Of a stretch of 64,000 bases of DNA, positions 9,399 to 18,460 are shown in pieces. Both the position numbers and the translations under genes were made by a program. Position 1 is the stretch's first letter. Each line of letters starts with the position of its first letter. The notes under the pieces are model-generated. The model was not told the DNA's origin. It searched no databases and worked only from the letters and a program-made list of their open reading frames with translations. The stretch lies in assembly GCA_029861535.1 (NCBI GenBank), contig JAOTZC010000010.1, forward strand, positions 1 through 64,000. The letters are read 5' to 3'. This DNA comes from Gammaproteobacteria bacterium. GTDB lineage: Bacteria; Pseudomonadota; Gammaproteobacteria; Steroidobacterales; Woeseiaceae.

Positions 9399-9886
9399 TA
9401 AGGCGCACGCTCCAGCGTCAGTGACGCGTTGATACGTCCCGGGCCTGCACGACTCGCGACCGACAAGCTGCCGGCCTGTACTTCCATGGCATATTGGGCA
9501 TTCAAGTCGCCGAGCCAGACGACCAGTTGGTCAAACGCGACGTTTTCAAACTCGACACGGATGCCGTTCGGTGTTGGCTGTTGCCTTTTCACTGTGTTGT
9601 TCAAGCTGCGCTCGCGCAGTGTACGGTCGACGATAACAACGGGTGATTCATTGAGATTGACACGTGCCGACCCCGCGGCGGCATTATCGGACTGCACGTT
9701 TGCACCGATGACGCGCAACTCAGCCAAAGACCGTTGCCAATTATCGACGCTTGCACGCATATCGTCGTGACCTCTATCCAGAGGCAACCAGATTAAGCCC
9801 CATAGAACAATCAACAAAACAACGAACGCGCCGATACCAACGAATAATTGTTCCCGTGCTTCCAAGGCGTCAAACCAGTCCTTCAT
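9398..9886 (-). CDS. gspM: Type II secretion system protein M
   Basis: 162-aa bitopic inner-membrane protein: a short cytoplasmic start (MKDWFDALEAREQLF), one hydrophobic segment (VGIGAFVVLLIVLWGLIWLPL) and a periplasmic ferredoxin-like part. Size and topology fit GspM, which partners GspL in the assembly platform. The start codon overlaps the gspL stop by 4 bp (ATGA), so translation is probably coupled. Sequence similarity within GspM proteins is weak; operon position carries much of the call. Confidence 0.85.
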   Translation of the reverse strand: MKDWFDALEAREQLFVGIGAFVVLLIVLWGLIWLPLDRGHDDMRASVDNWQRSLAELRVIGANVQSDNAAAGSARVNLNESPVVIVDRTLRERSLNNTVKRQQPTPNGIRVEFENVAFDQLVVWLGDLNAQYAMEVQAGSLSVASRAGPGRINASLTLERAP

Positions 9887-11166
9887 GCGCCGGCCTCGCG
9901 AATCTGAATACGACTGTTGACCTGCTCACCACTGCGATCGGCCGATTGCATCGACGCCGTAAATCGGCCCGAGGCGCTGACGGCCTGTACGATCTTGTCG
10001 AGCGTCGGAATATCGGGCGCTATTAAACGCACATCAACCACGCCAGCGCGATACGAAATCGCTTCGATCGTCACTGCTGTGTTGCTGCCGACGGCGCTAG
10101 CAAGTTGCTGTAGCGATGGCAGAAAAACCTGCGGTCCAGCAGCCGTCGTACCCTGGCTCCGACGCAATGAATTGACCGTACCCACAGGATCGACAACCTC
10201 ACGCGTGTCGTTGGGACGAATGCGTCGATATTCTTCCGTGAACTGTGTGATCAGCGCCTGATTTTCGACACTAAGCCGGTAGTAGTTGGCGGCCTTGCCC
10301 GCAAACCCAACGATGCAAAATGCCAGCAAAAAAATCGCGGCGTAACGCCACGGGCGAAACAGCGCTGTAAATTCAGTCTTGGCGCCATAGCGACCTTGCA
10401 ATAAGTTGATGCCGTTACCGCTCGCTACGGTTACCGCAAGCCGTGGCAGCGCGCCATCTGGCAAGAGATTGACATCAACGCTGGACAGTTCATGGCGCAG
10501 CAGTGCCCAGTCTTTTTCGTATTGGTCGGCCAGTGCTGCGTCGCAGTAGACCACAAGGTGTCGTGATGGCGGTTTTTGATTGTCGCCCGATTCGTTGTCC
10601 GAGTTATCGCTTGAGTCGGCATCTAAAATGCCAGTCGCTGCCAGCGCTTCGCTGGGACTAATGTCCGGGATAACGAATTCGACCTTGGCACCATCGTTAA
10701 ACATGACGAGATCGTCGCTAACCAGCATCGATAGCGTATTGGGTGTGCGGGCAAGACCATGATTTTCAGGAGTAATGCGGTCTGCTTCGATACCTGCGTC
10801 TGCCAGCCGAGCGAGCCAATCCGCAAGGATCTTGCGCGTGACGACCGCGACGGGAATTGAGCCGTCTTCACGTCGGCGACCAGCGGCAAAGTGCAGATTC
10901 TCGATGTCGTCGGCAAGCTGATCCTCAAGCGCAAACGGCAATGCAGTCAGCAGACGGGAGCCTTTGGCCGGAATATCAACAAACAGCGTCAAGGCTTCGG
11001 TGGCCGGTACAAGAACGATTACCGAGCGCTCGCGAATCTCCTTTGCGGCGTCCTCGAGCATTCCGCTCCCCGGATGACCCCGGCGGGCGCCGCGGTCATC
11101 GACGGCAATCCAGCTGACCGGATCTTGTGGCGATTCTTGCAGCCGTATTACCAGGAACTCCGCCAT
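9883..11166 (-). CDS. gspL: Type II secretion system protein L
   Basis: 427-aa GspL: an actin-like cytoplasmic domain (to about residue 270) that in the family docks the GspE ATPase, one membrane segment (YAAIFLLAFCIVGFAGKAANYY) and a periplasmic domain related to GspM. An acidic, serine-rich loop (SSDNSDNESGDNQ) interrupts the cytoplasmic domain. It starts 28 bp after gspK and overlaps gspM. No gspE is present in the window, so its ATPase partner must be encoded elsewhere. Confidence 0.9.
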   Translation of the reverse strand: MAEFLVIRLQESPQDPVSWIAVDDRGARRGHPGSGMLEDAAKEIRERSVIVLVPATEALTLFVDIPAKGSRLLTALPFALEDQLADDIENLHFAAGRRREDGSIPVAVVTRKILADWLARLADAGIEADRITPENHGLARTPNTLSMLVSDDLVMFNDGAKVEFVIPDISPSEALAATGILDADSSDNSDNESGDNQKPPSRHLVVYCDAALADQYEKDWALLRHELSSVDVNLLPDGALPRLAVTVASGNGINLLQGRYGAKTEFTALFRPWRYAAIFLLAFCIVGFAGKAANYYRLSVENQALITQFTEEYRRIRPNDTREVVDPVGTVNSLRRSQGTTAAGPQVFLPSLQQLASAVGSNTAVTIEAISYRAGVVDVRLIAPDIPTLDKIVQAVSASGRFTASMQSADRSGEQVNSRIQIREAGA

Positions 11167-11194
11167 CAGTTGTTATTTCCCATTGCCGATTCCA

Positions 11195-12151
11195 TTAGAT
11201 CGTTCCAAAACTACGAACGATCGGTACCGTGGCACCGCCCTGGTTCTCACGGTACAAAACGCTGTAGTAGGTTACCCGAACGGTAGCAATCTGAACGACG
11301 ACCTTCAATTGAAAATAGCTGCTGGTCTCGTCTAGGAACCGGTTAATGACGTCAGGAGGGACAAAAGACGAAAAGTCGTTTTGAAAATCGGCGAAGCCGC
11401 CGTCTTCCCGATCAGCCATCAGGCGCTCCACGTCGGCGACGCTCAAGCTGTCATGCAGTGATTGCAGCACAGGCGCGGTCGCCGTGTTGACGTTTATTTT
11501 GGTCGGTTGGCCACTGCTTGGCTTCGGCAGTGCGGAAATATGCGGGGCCAGCGTATCGAAGCTTGCTTTGTCCATGCCTTCGAGTGCCATCAGCTCGCTC
11601 ACATTCGTTATCGCTTGATTGGCCGCCAGATAGGGCGGGATCATGCCGGTATAAATAGGATCTTCCGCGCCGTCGGGCATTCCGGCCGAATCATCGGCAT
11701 CGATCCAGTCGGCTGCAAGTCCTGCGAAACGCGGATCGAGATCGAGCGCCAACAGCAGGCGCTGAAATTGTTCGTAAGCGACCGGATCGACGGTGCCGTT
11801 CTCATCGATCAGGTTGTTGATATTGAAGCGGCCTTGCAGATCTGTGACATCACCCTGAATAGCACCCTGCACGGTATCACTCTCAATCGGCAAAACTGGA
11901 AACTCGGCCGCCCAGATTTCGCCGAGATGGTCGGTGGTCGAGTCATTAGCATCGTCTCGCAGTATGCTTCGAACCCAATCTTCGGCGCCGTAAACGGCTT
12001 GCACACCTTCGTCATGGTAGAGCATCGTCATCGTGCGACGTACGTCGAGCCCATTATCCCAGGTCAGATTCGCGGCGAGTACTGCCAATAGCGCCATTAT
12101 TAGCATTGCGGTTATTAGGGCGACGCCGGTTTGTAAGCGCCGAGTGATCAA
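11195..12151 (-). CDS. gspK: Type II secretion minor pseudopilin K
   Basis: 318-aa GspK, the largest minor pseudopilin, expected at the pseudopilus tip with GspI and GspJ. The prepilin-like N-terminus TGVALITAMLIMALLAVLAAN lacks the usual glutamate at +5, as is normal for GspK. NVNTATAPVLQSL near residue 220 and ALEGMDKASFDTL belong to the helix-rich GspK head. The start is TTG, overlapping the gspJ stop as TTGA. The protein would be processed by a PilD-type prepilin peptidase, which is not encoded here. Confidence 0.9.
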   Translation of the reverse strand: MITRRLQTGVALITAMLIMALLAVLAANLTWDNGLDVRRTMTMLYHDEGVQAVYGAEDWVRSILRDDANDSTTDHLGEIWAAEFPVLPIESDTVQGAIQGDVTDLQGRFNINNLIDENGTVDPVAYEQFQRLLLALDLDPRFAGLAADWIDADDSAGMPDGAEDPIYTGMIPPYLAANQAITNVSELMALEGMDKASFDTLAPHISALPKPSSGQPTKINVNTATAPVLQSLHDSLSVADVERLMADREDGGFADFQNDFSSFVPPDVINRFLDETSSYFQLKVVVQIATVRVTYYSVLYRENQGGATVPIVRSFGTI

Positions 12152-12762
12152 GGTGCGACCTCAAAAAAGCGCCGAATCTCGCCTTCATCATTTAACGTCA
12201 GCACAATTTCAACAACCTGCGGGCGCATGCGTAGCCCCGGCGAGCCGGTAGCGCCGAATGGCGGCCACTGATTTGTCCAGTCACCGCCCGGTTCCAAATA
12301 GTTAAAAACAATGCTGTCGACGTCGTCGAGCAGCACGGTAACAATCGGTTCGTTACTTATCGTTGGATCAAGCACGTTCCAATGGTATCGGAGCAGCTCA
12401 CCGTCTTCGATCCGGTAGGTGGCCCGTTGCAGAGTGCTGCGTGGCAGCCCTGCCGGATTTGGCCAGCCGCCGCGAGTGACTTCCAGCGCGAACTCGGTGC
12501 CCGGTTCGCTGCGAATTGACGCGATCGTCGAGCCGCCAAGTGCATCGCGGACCGGCCGTGGTGTCGCCTGCATCAAGTCTTTGCCCAGCAGACGCATTGT
12601 CTGTTGAATCGATCGTAAACGATCCATGCGCTCATTCAACAGATCGGCGTTGAACAATGCCTGCCCAAGCGCCTGATAAGCCATTATCGAAAGGATTCCG
12701 AATATCGCGAGTGAGACCAAAACTTCGATCAGCGTGAAGCCGTTAGTGCCGCGCTCCCTCAA
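12148..12762 (-). CDS. gspJ: Type II secretion minor pseudopilin J
   Basis: 204-aa GspJ with the prepilin signal NGFTLIEVLVSLAIFGILS: cleavage after Gly, with Phe+1 and Glu+5. The C-terminal body LRMRPQVVEIVLTLNDEGEIRRFFEV matches GspJ. The reading frame begins with TTG overlapping the gspI stop (TTGA), and no ATG lies between there and the prepilin motif. Predicted to sit in the pseudopilus tip complex with GspI and GspK. Confidence 0.9.
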   Translation of the reverse strand: MRERGTNGFTLIEVLVSLAIFGILSIMAYQALGQALFNADLLNERMDRLRSIQQTMRLLGKDLMQATPRPVRDALGGSTIASIRSEPGTEFALEVTRGGWPNPAGLPRSTLQRATYRIEDGELLRYHWNVLDPTISNEPIVTVLLDDVDSIVFNYLEPGGDWTNQWPPFGATGSPGLRMRPQVVEIVLTLNDEGEIRRFFEVAP

Positions 12763-13217
12763 TTCGTCGCTCCCGGGTTTCCACCGCGCTGCCCCGCGCC
12801 GGCTATCCAGATACGGTTCGCTTGTCCGGGCGCGACCGGTTCACCGGCAAAACCTGTGACTGTTCGAATTTCACCTTCGGCGTCCGGCCAAGATACGGAA
12901 ACGTCAATGCGATAGAAGTTTTCAATACCGGTTTCAGAAATAACGGAACGCCAAGCCCATTCACTGTTCGCAAAGTCGACTTCACCACTCGTCTCACCGG
13001 TTTCAGGAATCGCTCCGGAAGCGCGAATCTCAATGATCTTGTTTTGTGCAATCCAGCTTGCGTACGTGCGTTCGCGCAATGCCGTGGCGTTGTTGAGCAT
13101 GCCGCTCATTGTGACGGCGATGCCGGTCAGCGATAGTGCGATGATGAGGAGCGCGACCATTACCTCAACCAGCGTGAAGCCCCGCTGTTCGCTGTTTCTA
13201 GCGATCGATTTCGTCAT
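12759..13217 (-). CDS. gspI: Type II secretion minor pseudopilin I
   Basis: 152-aa GspI with the prepilin motif QRGFTLVEVMVALLIIALSLTGIA and the family segment ASWIAQNKIIEIRA. The track begins at 13274, but ATG 13217 gives a normal short prepilin leader (MTKSIARNSEQRG). It overlaps the 3' end of gspH by 20 bp in another frame, a usual arrangement for these genes. The extended N-terminus in the track would cover gspH coding sequence and is not needed. Confidence 0.9.
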   Translation of the reverse strand: MTKSIARNSEQRGFTLVEVMVALLIIALSLTGIAVTMSGMLNNATALRERTYASWIAQNKIIEIRASGAIPETGETSGEVDFANSEWAWRSVISETGIENFYRIDVSVSWPDAEGEIRTVTGFAGEPVAPGQANRIWIAGAGQRGGNPGATN

Positions 13218-13758
13218 CAGGCACAAACTCAAGGTTGCCGAGCAGATCGCCCGTGATCGCGACACGCATGTCATCGAGACGTCGTGTCAGATGCAGTTCG
13301 AACGGTGTTGCATCGCCGCTGGAAAAAATCAGCATATGTGGCGCGTATTGCTCGCGCTGTAATCCCGGGTCCTCGTCGTACTCGATCACTTTGGGCTCAG
13401 AATCGAGCAGTATCCTTTTGTCTTCGATAAACAGCGATATCTCGTAGTCTTCCGGCAGCTGCCAAAGCCTGAGCGAATCGTCGAACGGTGGGTCAGCCCA
13501 CTGATTGAGTTCGACATCGTATTCGACAAATCGATACGCGTTGATCGTAAATTCAATACCGAATTCGCGCCCCTGCAGCATCGCATCGTTTTGCGCCACT
13601 TCGAGTAAGGAAATCAGCCGCCGCGCTTCCTGGCGGATTTCTCGATCGTCACCGACTAGCGAAAGCGATAACACGGCAACCGACATAACGATGCCGATGA
13701 TGACTACGGCAACGAGAATTTCGATCAGCGTGAAGCCGCGAGCGCGACTTGGCATCAT
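13198..13758 (-). CDS. gspH: Type II secretion minor pseudopilin H
   Basis: 186-aa GspH: prepilin motif ARGFTLIEILVAVVIIGIVMSVA followed by RQEARRLISLLEVAQNDAMLQGREFGI, characteristic of the GspH/FimT family. ATG 13758 or ATG 13755 are both possible and the track's TTG 13761 is less likely. The gene begins 4 bp after gspG and overlaps gspI. It is expected to link the major pseudopilin to the minor tip complex. Confidence 0.9.
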   Translation of the reverse strand: MMPSRARGFTLIEILVAVVIIGIVMSVAVLSLSLVGDDREIRQEARRLISLLEVAQNDAMLQGREFGIEFTINAYRFVEYDVELNQWADPPFDDSLRLWQLPEDYEISLFIEDKRILLDSEPKVIEYDEDPGLQREQYAPHMLIFSSGDATPFELHLTRRLDDMRVAITGDLLGNLEFVPDDEIDR

Positions 13759-13761
13759 CAA

Positions 13762-14217
13762 CTACTCGGCAATGTTCCAGTTACCAAGGTCGGCGTCGAT
13801 GCCCTCACCACCGGGGCGACCATCGCGACCGAGCGTGTAAACGTCGATTTCGCCATTGTTGCCAGGATTCAGATACAAATAGATGTTGCCCCATGGATCC
13901 TTTGGCACGCGATCGAGATAGCCGCCGGCCTTCCAATTTCGAACACTCGGGTCATTCGGTTTTGAAACCAACGCTTCAAGGCCTTGCTCGGTCGTCGGGT
14001 AGGCAAAGTTGTCAAGCCGATAAAACTTCATGGCCGAATCGATACTACGAACATCGGCCCTGGCTTTTTCAATCTGCGCATCGTCGACACGACCGATCAC
14101 CTGTGGCGCGACAATGGCGGCTAGCAATCCGATGATAATCACAACGACCATGATTTCGATCAGCGTAAATCCGCGTTCGCGCGTCCACGCACGCCGCAGT
14201 CCGGAATTCCAATTCAC
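13762..14217 (-). CDS. gspG: Type II secretion major pseudopilin G
   Basis: Main pseudopilus subunit. The prepilin motif ERGFTLIEIMVVVIIIGLLAAIV is followed by the GspG head with SAMKFYRLDNFAYPTTEQGLEALV, VPKDPWGNIY and DVYTLGRDGRPGGEGIDADLGNW, the calcium-binding C-terminal loop. The track starts at 14298, but GTG 14217 has a GGAG Shine-Dalgarno 7 nt upstream and gives 151 aa, the normal size. It is the first gene of the gspG-N operon, transcribed away from the rhombosortase gene. Confidence 0.9.
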   Translation of the reverse strand: MNWNSGLRRAWTRERGFTLIEIMVVVIIIGLLAAIVAPQVIGRVDDAQIEKARADVRSIDSAMKFYRLDNFAYPTTEQGLEALVSKPNDPSVRNWKAGGYLDRVPKDPWGNIYLYLNPGNNGEIDVYTLGRDGRPGGEGIDADLGNWNIAE

Positions 14218-14300
14218 TGTGTGACTCCAATGCGAGTCAATCGGCCACGGTTTGGTGCCCAAATTGACTCTGTGAAGGTTTAAACGCGAGTATATCAAAC

Positions 14301-14909
14301 ATGGGGTTACGCCAAGACGTACAAATCCGCCATCGAGCGAGCCGCTGGCTGTTGCCGGCGCTACTGGTCATCGTCGTGCTGGCCCTGCAGGCGGGTGGCG
14401 ACACGGCTAGATTGGCGCTGCAGTACGATCGCGAAATGATCGCCGCCGGAGAGGTTTTTCGACTGTTGACTGGCCATATCGTTCATCTCGGCTGGCCGCA
14501 CCTGGTGTTGAATGTTGTTGGTCTGTTGTTGGTCTGGTTTCTCGTCGGCAGCGCTCATGCCTGGTGGCGGTGGCTGGCGATTATCGCGGCGTCAGCGGCG
14601 ATTATCGATATAGGTTTTTGGTATCTAATTCCACGACTTGAGTGGTATGTCGGATTGTCGGGCGTACTGCATGGCGTACTGGCGGCCGGCGTCGTCGGCT
14701 TGTGGTCGTCGCGACGTAACGAAGCGCTGATTTTGGCTATCGCATTGGTATTCAAGCTCTTGTATGAAAGCGTCATCGGTCCGCTACCGGGATCCGAGAA
14801 TACGGCCGGCGGGATTGTCATCACTGAAGCGCATCTCTTCGGCGCCCTTGGCGGCGGCATCAGCGCGCTAATATTTGTGTTCGGCGAGCGCTTGTTCGCC
14901 GAAACTTAG
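14301..14909 (+). CDS. rrtA: Rhombosortase, rhomboid-family serine protease
   Basis: 202-aa membrane protein with about six hydrophobic segments. Rhomboid marks are H-x4-WPHLVLNVVGL in the second segment, the serine in WYVGLSGVLHG (near residue 121) and the histidine in TEAHLFGALGG (near residue 175), giving the Ser-His dyad. Length and pattern fit rhombosortase, which cleaves GlyGly-CTERM tails of proteins exported by type II secretion. It is divergent from gspG with an 83-bp gap, supporting that link. No GlyGly-CTERM substrate was found in this window. Confidence 0.8.
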   Translation: MGLRQDVQIRHRASRWLLPALLVIVVLALQAGGDTARLALQYDREMIAAGEVFRLLTGHIVHLGWPHLVLNVVGLLLVWFLVGSAHAWWRWLAIIAASAAIIDIGFWYLIPRLEWYVGLSGVLHGVLAAGVVGLWSSRRNEALILAIALVFKLLYESVIGPLPGSENTAGGIVITEAHLFGALGGGISALIFVFGERLFAET

Positions 14910-14977
14910 TTAGAGTCCGCCTGTCAGCGCCGATATACTGCAGGCTCTGCACGAAGAACAAGAACGACGGAGAGCGA

Positions 14978-15904
14978 ATGACACTCGCAATGGTTTTCCC
15001 GGGGCAGGGCTCCCAGTCGGTGGGTATGCAAGCTGAGCTGGCGGAGCACTTCGACGAAATCCGGCAAACCTATGCCGAGGCCAGCGATGTTCTCGGTTTC
15101 GATCTTTGGAATCTCGTACAGCTGGGTCCGGCCGAAAAACTGGCGGAGACGACGGTTACACAGCCGGCCATGCTGGCCGCAGGGGTTGCCAGCTACCGGG
15201 CATGGCAGGCATCGGATGGGGCGGCGGCCGAGCAAGTGGCCGGCCACAGCCTTGGCGAATACACCGCGCTTGTCTGCGCCGGCGCCGTCAGTTTTGCTGA
15301 CGCGATGACGGTTGTGAAGCGCCGCTCCGAACTAATGCAAGAAGCGGTACCGGTTGGCATCGGTGCGATGGCCGCCGTAATCGGACTCGATGACGATGTG
15401 ATTATGTCCCTGTGCGATGAAGCGTCGACGATCGGGGTCGCGGAGCCGGTTAACTTCAACTCACCAGGACAGGTCGTTATTGCCGGTCATGTAACGGCCG
15501 TCAATCAAGCCGTAGAGTACGCGAAGGAAAACGGTGCGCGGCGTGCGATCGTGTTGCCCGTTAGCGTGCCGTCTCATTCGTCATTGATGCGAGAGGCCGG
15601 TGCGTCGCTCGTCGATACCCTAAACGACACTGAATTCCGATCGCCCGCGATCACTGTGGTCAGCGCGGCGACGGCAGAACCGTATCTTGACGCGGACGAT
15701 ATTCGTAGCAAATTGTCTACGCAGGTTTACAGCCCTGTGCTTTGGGTCAAAACCGTCAGGGCGATGATCGATGCCGGCGCAAACCGAATAGTGGAATGCG
15801 GTCCCGGCAAGGTCCTCTCCGGGCTCGTGCGCCGCATCGACAAAGGTACTTCGGTCGGTTTCATCGACAATTACGACAGCCTGCAAAAAGCGTTGCAGGG
15901 GTAG
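14978..15904 (+). CDS. fabD: Malonyl-CoA:ACP transacylase
   Basis: 308-aa FabD loads malonate from CoA onto ACP for fatty-acid elongation. It shows FPGQGSQSVGM at the N-terminus, the nucleophile in GHSLGEYTAL (Ser91), and VPSHSSLM with the catalytic histidine near residue 200. C-terminal ECGPGKVLSGL is also typical. ATG 14978 has GGAGAG upstream. It heads fabD-fabG-acpP-fabF. The genes that usually precede it (rpmF, plsX, fabH) are absent, and a rhombosortase gene sits there instead. Confidence 0.97.
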   Translation: MTLAMVFPGQGSQSVGMQAELAEHFDEIRQTYAEASDVLGFDLWNLVQLGPAEKLAETTVTQPAMLAAGVASYRAWQASDGAAAEQVAGHSLGEYTALVCAGAVSFADAMTVVKRRSELMQEAVPVGIGAMAAVIGLDDDVIMSLCDEASTIGVAEPVNFNSPGQVVIAGHVTAVNQAVEYAKENGARRAIVLPVSVPSHSSLMREAGASLVDTLNDTEFRSPAITVVSAATAEPYLDADDIRSKLSTQVYSPVLWVKTVRAMIDAGANRIVECGPGKVLSGLVRRIDKGTSVGFIDNYDSLQKALQG

Positions 15905-15929
15905 TCTGAGGTTTTTACAGGAAGACACT

Positions 15930-16685
15930 ATGAGCGGTATTTTTACGTCTAATGTGCTCGCCGGCGAAATCGCACTGGTGACTGGCGCTTCACGGGGCAT
16001 CGGTGCTGCAATTGCGTCGGTACTGGCGGCTGCTGGAGCGACAGTTGTCGGCACGGCGACAAGCGAGGGTGGTGCGGATGGTATCTCATCCACGCTTGGC
16101 GACTGCGGTCGGGGTGTTGTGCTCGACATTGCTGACGAGGAGTCGGTACAGGCAGCGATCAAGGATATTCAAGGCAGTGAAGGTGCACCGACGATTCTGG
16201 TCAATAACGCGGGCATTACCCGCGATAATTTGCTGATGCGCATGAAAGCCGATGAATGGGATGACGTGCTATCGACAAACCTGACCGGTACGTTTCGGGT
16301 GTGCAAAGCTTGTCTGCGCGGCATGATGAAAGCGAAAAGGGGCCGCATCATCAATATCGCATCGGTCATCGGGGTTACGGGCAACGCCGGCCAGGCAAAC
16401 TATGCGGCGGCGAAAGCCGGAATAATCGGTTTTTCGAAGTCCCTTGCCAAAGAAATAGGCTCTCGCAATATCACCGTCAATGTCGTTGCCCCAGGATTCA
16501 TCGATACGGATATGACGCGGGTGCTGCCGGAGGATCAACGCAATGCGATGCTGGGCCAAATTCCGCTGGGTCGACTGGGAGAGGGCGACGATATCGCCAA
16601 CGGGGTACTGTTTTTGGCGTCCCCGGCCGGCGCCTACATTACCGGGGAAACTCTGCACGTCAATGGCGGCATGCTCATGGACTGA
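15930..16685 (+). CDS. fabG: 3-oxoacyl-ACP reductase
   Basis: 251-aa short-chain dehydrogenase that reduces 3-oxoacyl-ACP with NADPH. Visible are the nucleotide-binding TGASRGIGAAIA, NNAGITRDNL, the catalytic Ser/Tyr/Lys set (IASVIGVTGNAGQANYAAAKAG) and the C-terminal GETLHVNGGM of FabG. The N-terminus has about six extra residues before the Rossmann fold compared with E. coli FabG. It sits 25 bp after fabD with a good AGGA Shine-Dalgarno. Confidence 0.96.
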   Translation: MSGIFTSNVLAGEIALVTGASRGIGAAIASVLAAAGATVVGTATSEGGADGISSTLGDCGRGVVLDIADEESVQAAIKDIQGSEGAPTILVNNAGITRDNLLMRMKADEWDDVLSTNLTGTFRVCKACLRGMMKAKRGRIINIASVIGVTGNAGQANYAAAKAGIIGFSKSLAKEIGSRNITVNVVAPGFIDTDMTRVLPEDQRNAMLGQIPLGRLGEGDDIANGVLFLASPAGAYITGETLHVNGGMLMD

Positions 16686-16821
16686 AACGCACTGAAAATC
16701 AAGCCAAAAGCGTATAGATTGCCAACGGCGTATCACATACAATACGCATCCGCGGTAAGAGTGCACCGTGAGAAATCAAGGACTTACCGGTTTTCAAAGT
16801 CTTCTGAGGAGAAGCAACCCA

Positions 16822-17064
16822 ATGAGCAGTATCGAAGAACAGGTTAAGAGCATCGTCGCTGAGCAGCTCGGCGTCAAAGAAGAAGAAGTTACCAACGATG
16901 CATCTTTTGTCGATGATCTGGGCGCTGACTCGCTCGACACGGTCGAGCTTGTAATGGCCCTCGAAGAGGAATTCGAAACCGAGATTCCAGACGAGGAAGC
17001 TGAAAAAATCACGACCGTCCAGCAGGCGATCGACTTCGTCAACTCTCGCTCAAGCGATAAGTGA
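16822..17064 (+). CDS. acpP: Acyl carrier protein
   Basis: 80-aa ACP. The phosphopantetheine attachment site is [18 protein letters not shown], with Ser37 modified. The acidic composition and the opening [17 protein letters not shown] are standard. The track starts at GTG 16768, but ATG 16822 lies 8-9 nt after GAGGAGA and gives the usual length. The 136-bp gap after fabG may hold a separate promoter, which would fit the high demand for ACP; I did not find a convincing one. Confidence 0.97.
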   Translation: MSSIEEQVKSIVAEQLGVKEEEVTNDASFVDDLGADSLDTVELVMALEEEFETEIPDEEAEKITTVQQAIDFVNSRSSDK

Positions 17065-17144
17065 TGCTAGATGGCGCGGCGGCATTCGCCGTGCCACTCT
17101 TTACACTACAACGGCAGTTCTGCCGAAATTTTCCACGGTAACAA

Positions 17145-18386
17145 ATGGGCAATCGACGCGTCGTTATCACCGGGATGGGCATCATCTCACCGGTCGGCGG
17201 TCGCCTGGATGAAGCCTGGCGAAACGTGTGCAACGGCGAGTCGCAAATCGGTATCGTCGACGAATTTGATGTAAGTACGTATTCCACCCAGATTGCAGGA
17301 ACGGCGAAGGATTTCGACGTTGATGAATACCTGTCGAAAAAGGATCAGCGCAAGAATGATCCTTTTATTCACTACGGTGTCGCGGCGAGCGTTGAAGCAA
17401 TTAAGGATTCTGGCTTAGAGATTAGCGAAGAAAACGGCCACCGGATTGGTGTGGCGATGGGGTCCGGTATCGGTGGTATTCGGTTTATCGAGGAGAATCA
17501 TGACAGGATGCTGGCAGGCGGGGCACGCAAGGTCTCGCCATTTTTCATACCGGGAAGCATTATTAACATGACGTCCGGGCAGGTCAGCATACTGCAGCAA
17601 ATCACCGGCCCAAATATTTCTATCGTGACCGCCTGCGCAACCTCGACGCATTGCATCGGTATCGCTGGTCGAAGCATTGCCCACGGAGACGCTGAGGTGA
17701 TGCTAGCCGGTGGATCGGAGCATGCGACGACGCCGCTCGCGATGGGCGGCTTTTGCTCCGCCCGCGCGATGTCGACACGCAATGACGATCCGGCAGCAGC
17801 GAGTCGGCCGTTCGATATCGATCGTGACGGTTTTGTTCTGAGCAATGGTGCCGGTTGTGTCGTGCTCGAGGAACTTGATCATGCGAAAGCACGCGGCGCG
17901 AATATTTATGCCGAATTGATCGGCTTCGGCATGAGTGGCGATGCCTATCACATTACCTTACCGCCAGCTGATGGCGAGGGGGCCCGCAAGTGCATGACGG
18001 CGGCAATCGACGATGCCGGAATCGATCCTACCGATGTCGACTATCTGAACGCGCATGGAACGTCGACGCCTGCCGGCGATATCGGCGAGACCGTTGGCAT
18101 TCGTCGCACTTTCGGTAGTGCGGCGGACACGCTGAGCGTTAGCTCGACGAAATCGACCACCGGCCACATGCTTGGCGCCGCCGGCGTGGTCGAGGCAATA
18201 TTCTCGATCCAGGCGATACAACACCAGGTTGTGCCGCCAACGATAAACCTGGATAACCAGGACCCCGCGTGTGATCTCGATTACACCGCGAACGAGGCAC
18301 GTGACGCGAAAATACAAGTCGTCGTCTCGAACTCGTTCGGCTTTGGTGGCACCAACGGCAGCCTGGTCTTCCGAGCGTTCGACTGA
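17145..18386 (+). CDS. fabF: 3-oxoacyl-ACP synthase II
   Basis: 413-aa condensing enzyme with the Cys-His-His triad: TACATSTHC (Cys164), NAHGTSTPAGD and STTGHMLGAAG. VVITGMGIISPVG at the start and SNSFGFGGTNGSLVF at the end are typical of FabF. It elongates acyl-ACP with malonyl-ACP. It follows acpP by 80 bp. In many gammaproteobacteria pabC comes next; here mltG follows directly. Confidence 0.96.
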   Translation: MGNRRVVITGMGIISPVGGRLDEAWRNVCNGESQIGIVDEFDVSTYSTQIAGTAKDFDVDEYLSKKDQRKNDPFIHYGVAASVEAIKDSGLEISEENGHRIGVAMGSGIGGIRFIEENHDRMLAGGARKVSPFFIPGSIINMTSGQVSILQQITGPNISIVTACATSTHCIGIAGRSIAHGDAEVMLAGGSEHATTPLAMGGFCSARAMSTRNDDPAAASRPFDIDRDGFVLSNGAGCVVLEELDHAKARGANIYAELIGFGMSGDAYHITLPPADGEGARKCMTAAIDDAGIDPTDVDYLNAHGTSTPAGDIGETVGIRRTFGSAADTLSVSSTKSTTGHMLGAAGVVEAIFSIQAIQHQVVPPTINLDNQDPACDLDYTANEARDAKIQVVVSNSFGFGGTNGSLVFRAFD

Positions 18387-18460
18387 ATTGGCTGGCGGCG
18401 TCATGCGACCCGATCGGTGATGGCCGTGCTTGCTTACAATAAAGTGCCGGAGTGTAGCCT

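Noticed and set aside
11462-12091. 209-aa plus-strand ORF across gspK
   Set aside because: Antisense to gspK, whose family motifs are clear; composition rich in Arg/His as expected of a shadow.
16768-16821. Longer N-terminus of acyl carrier protein in the track
   Set aside because: GTG start lacks a ribosome site and the added 18 residues are foreign to ACP; GAGGAGA precedes ATG 16822.
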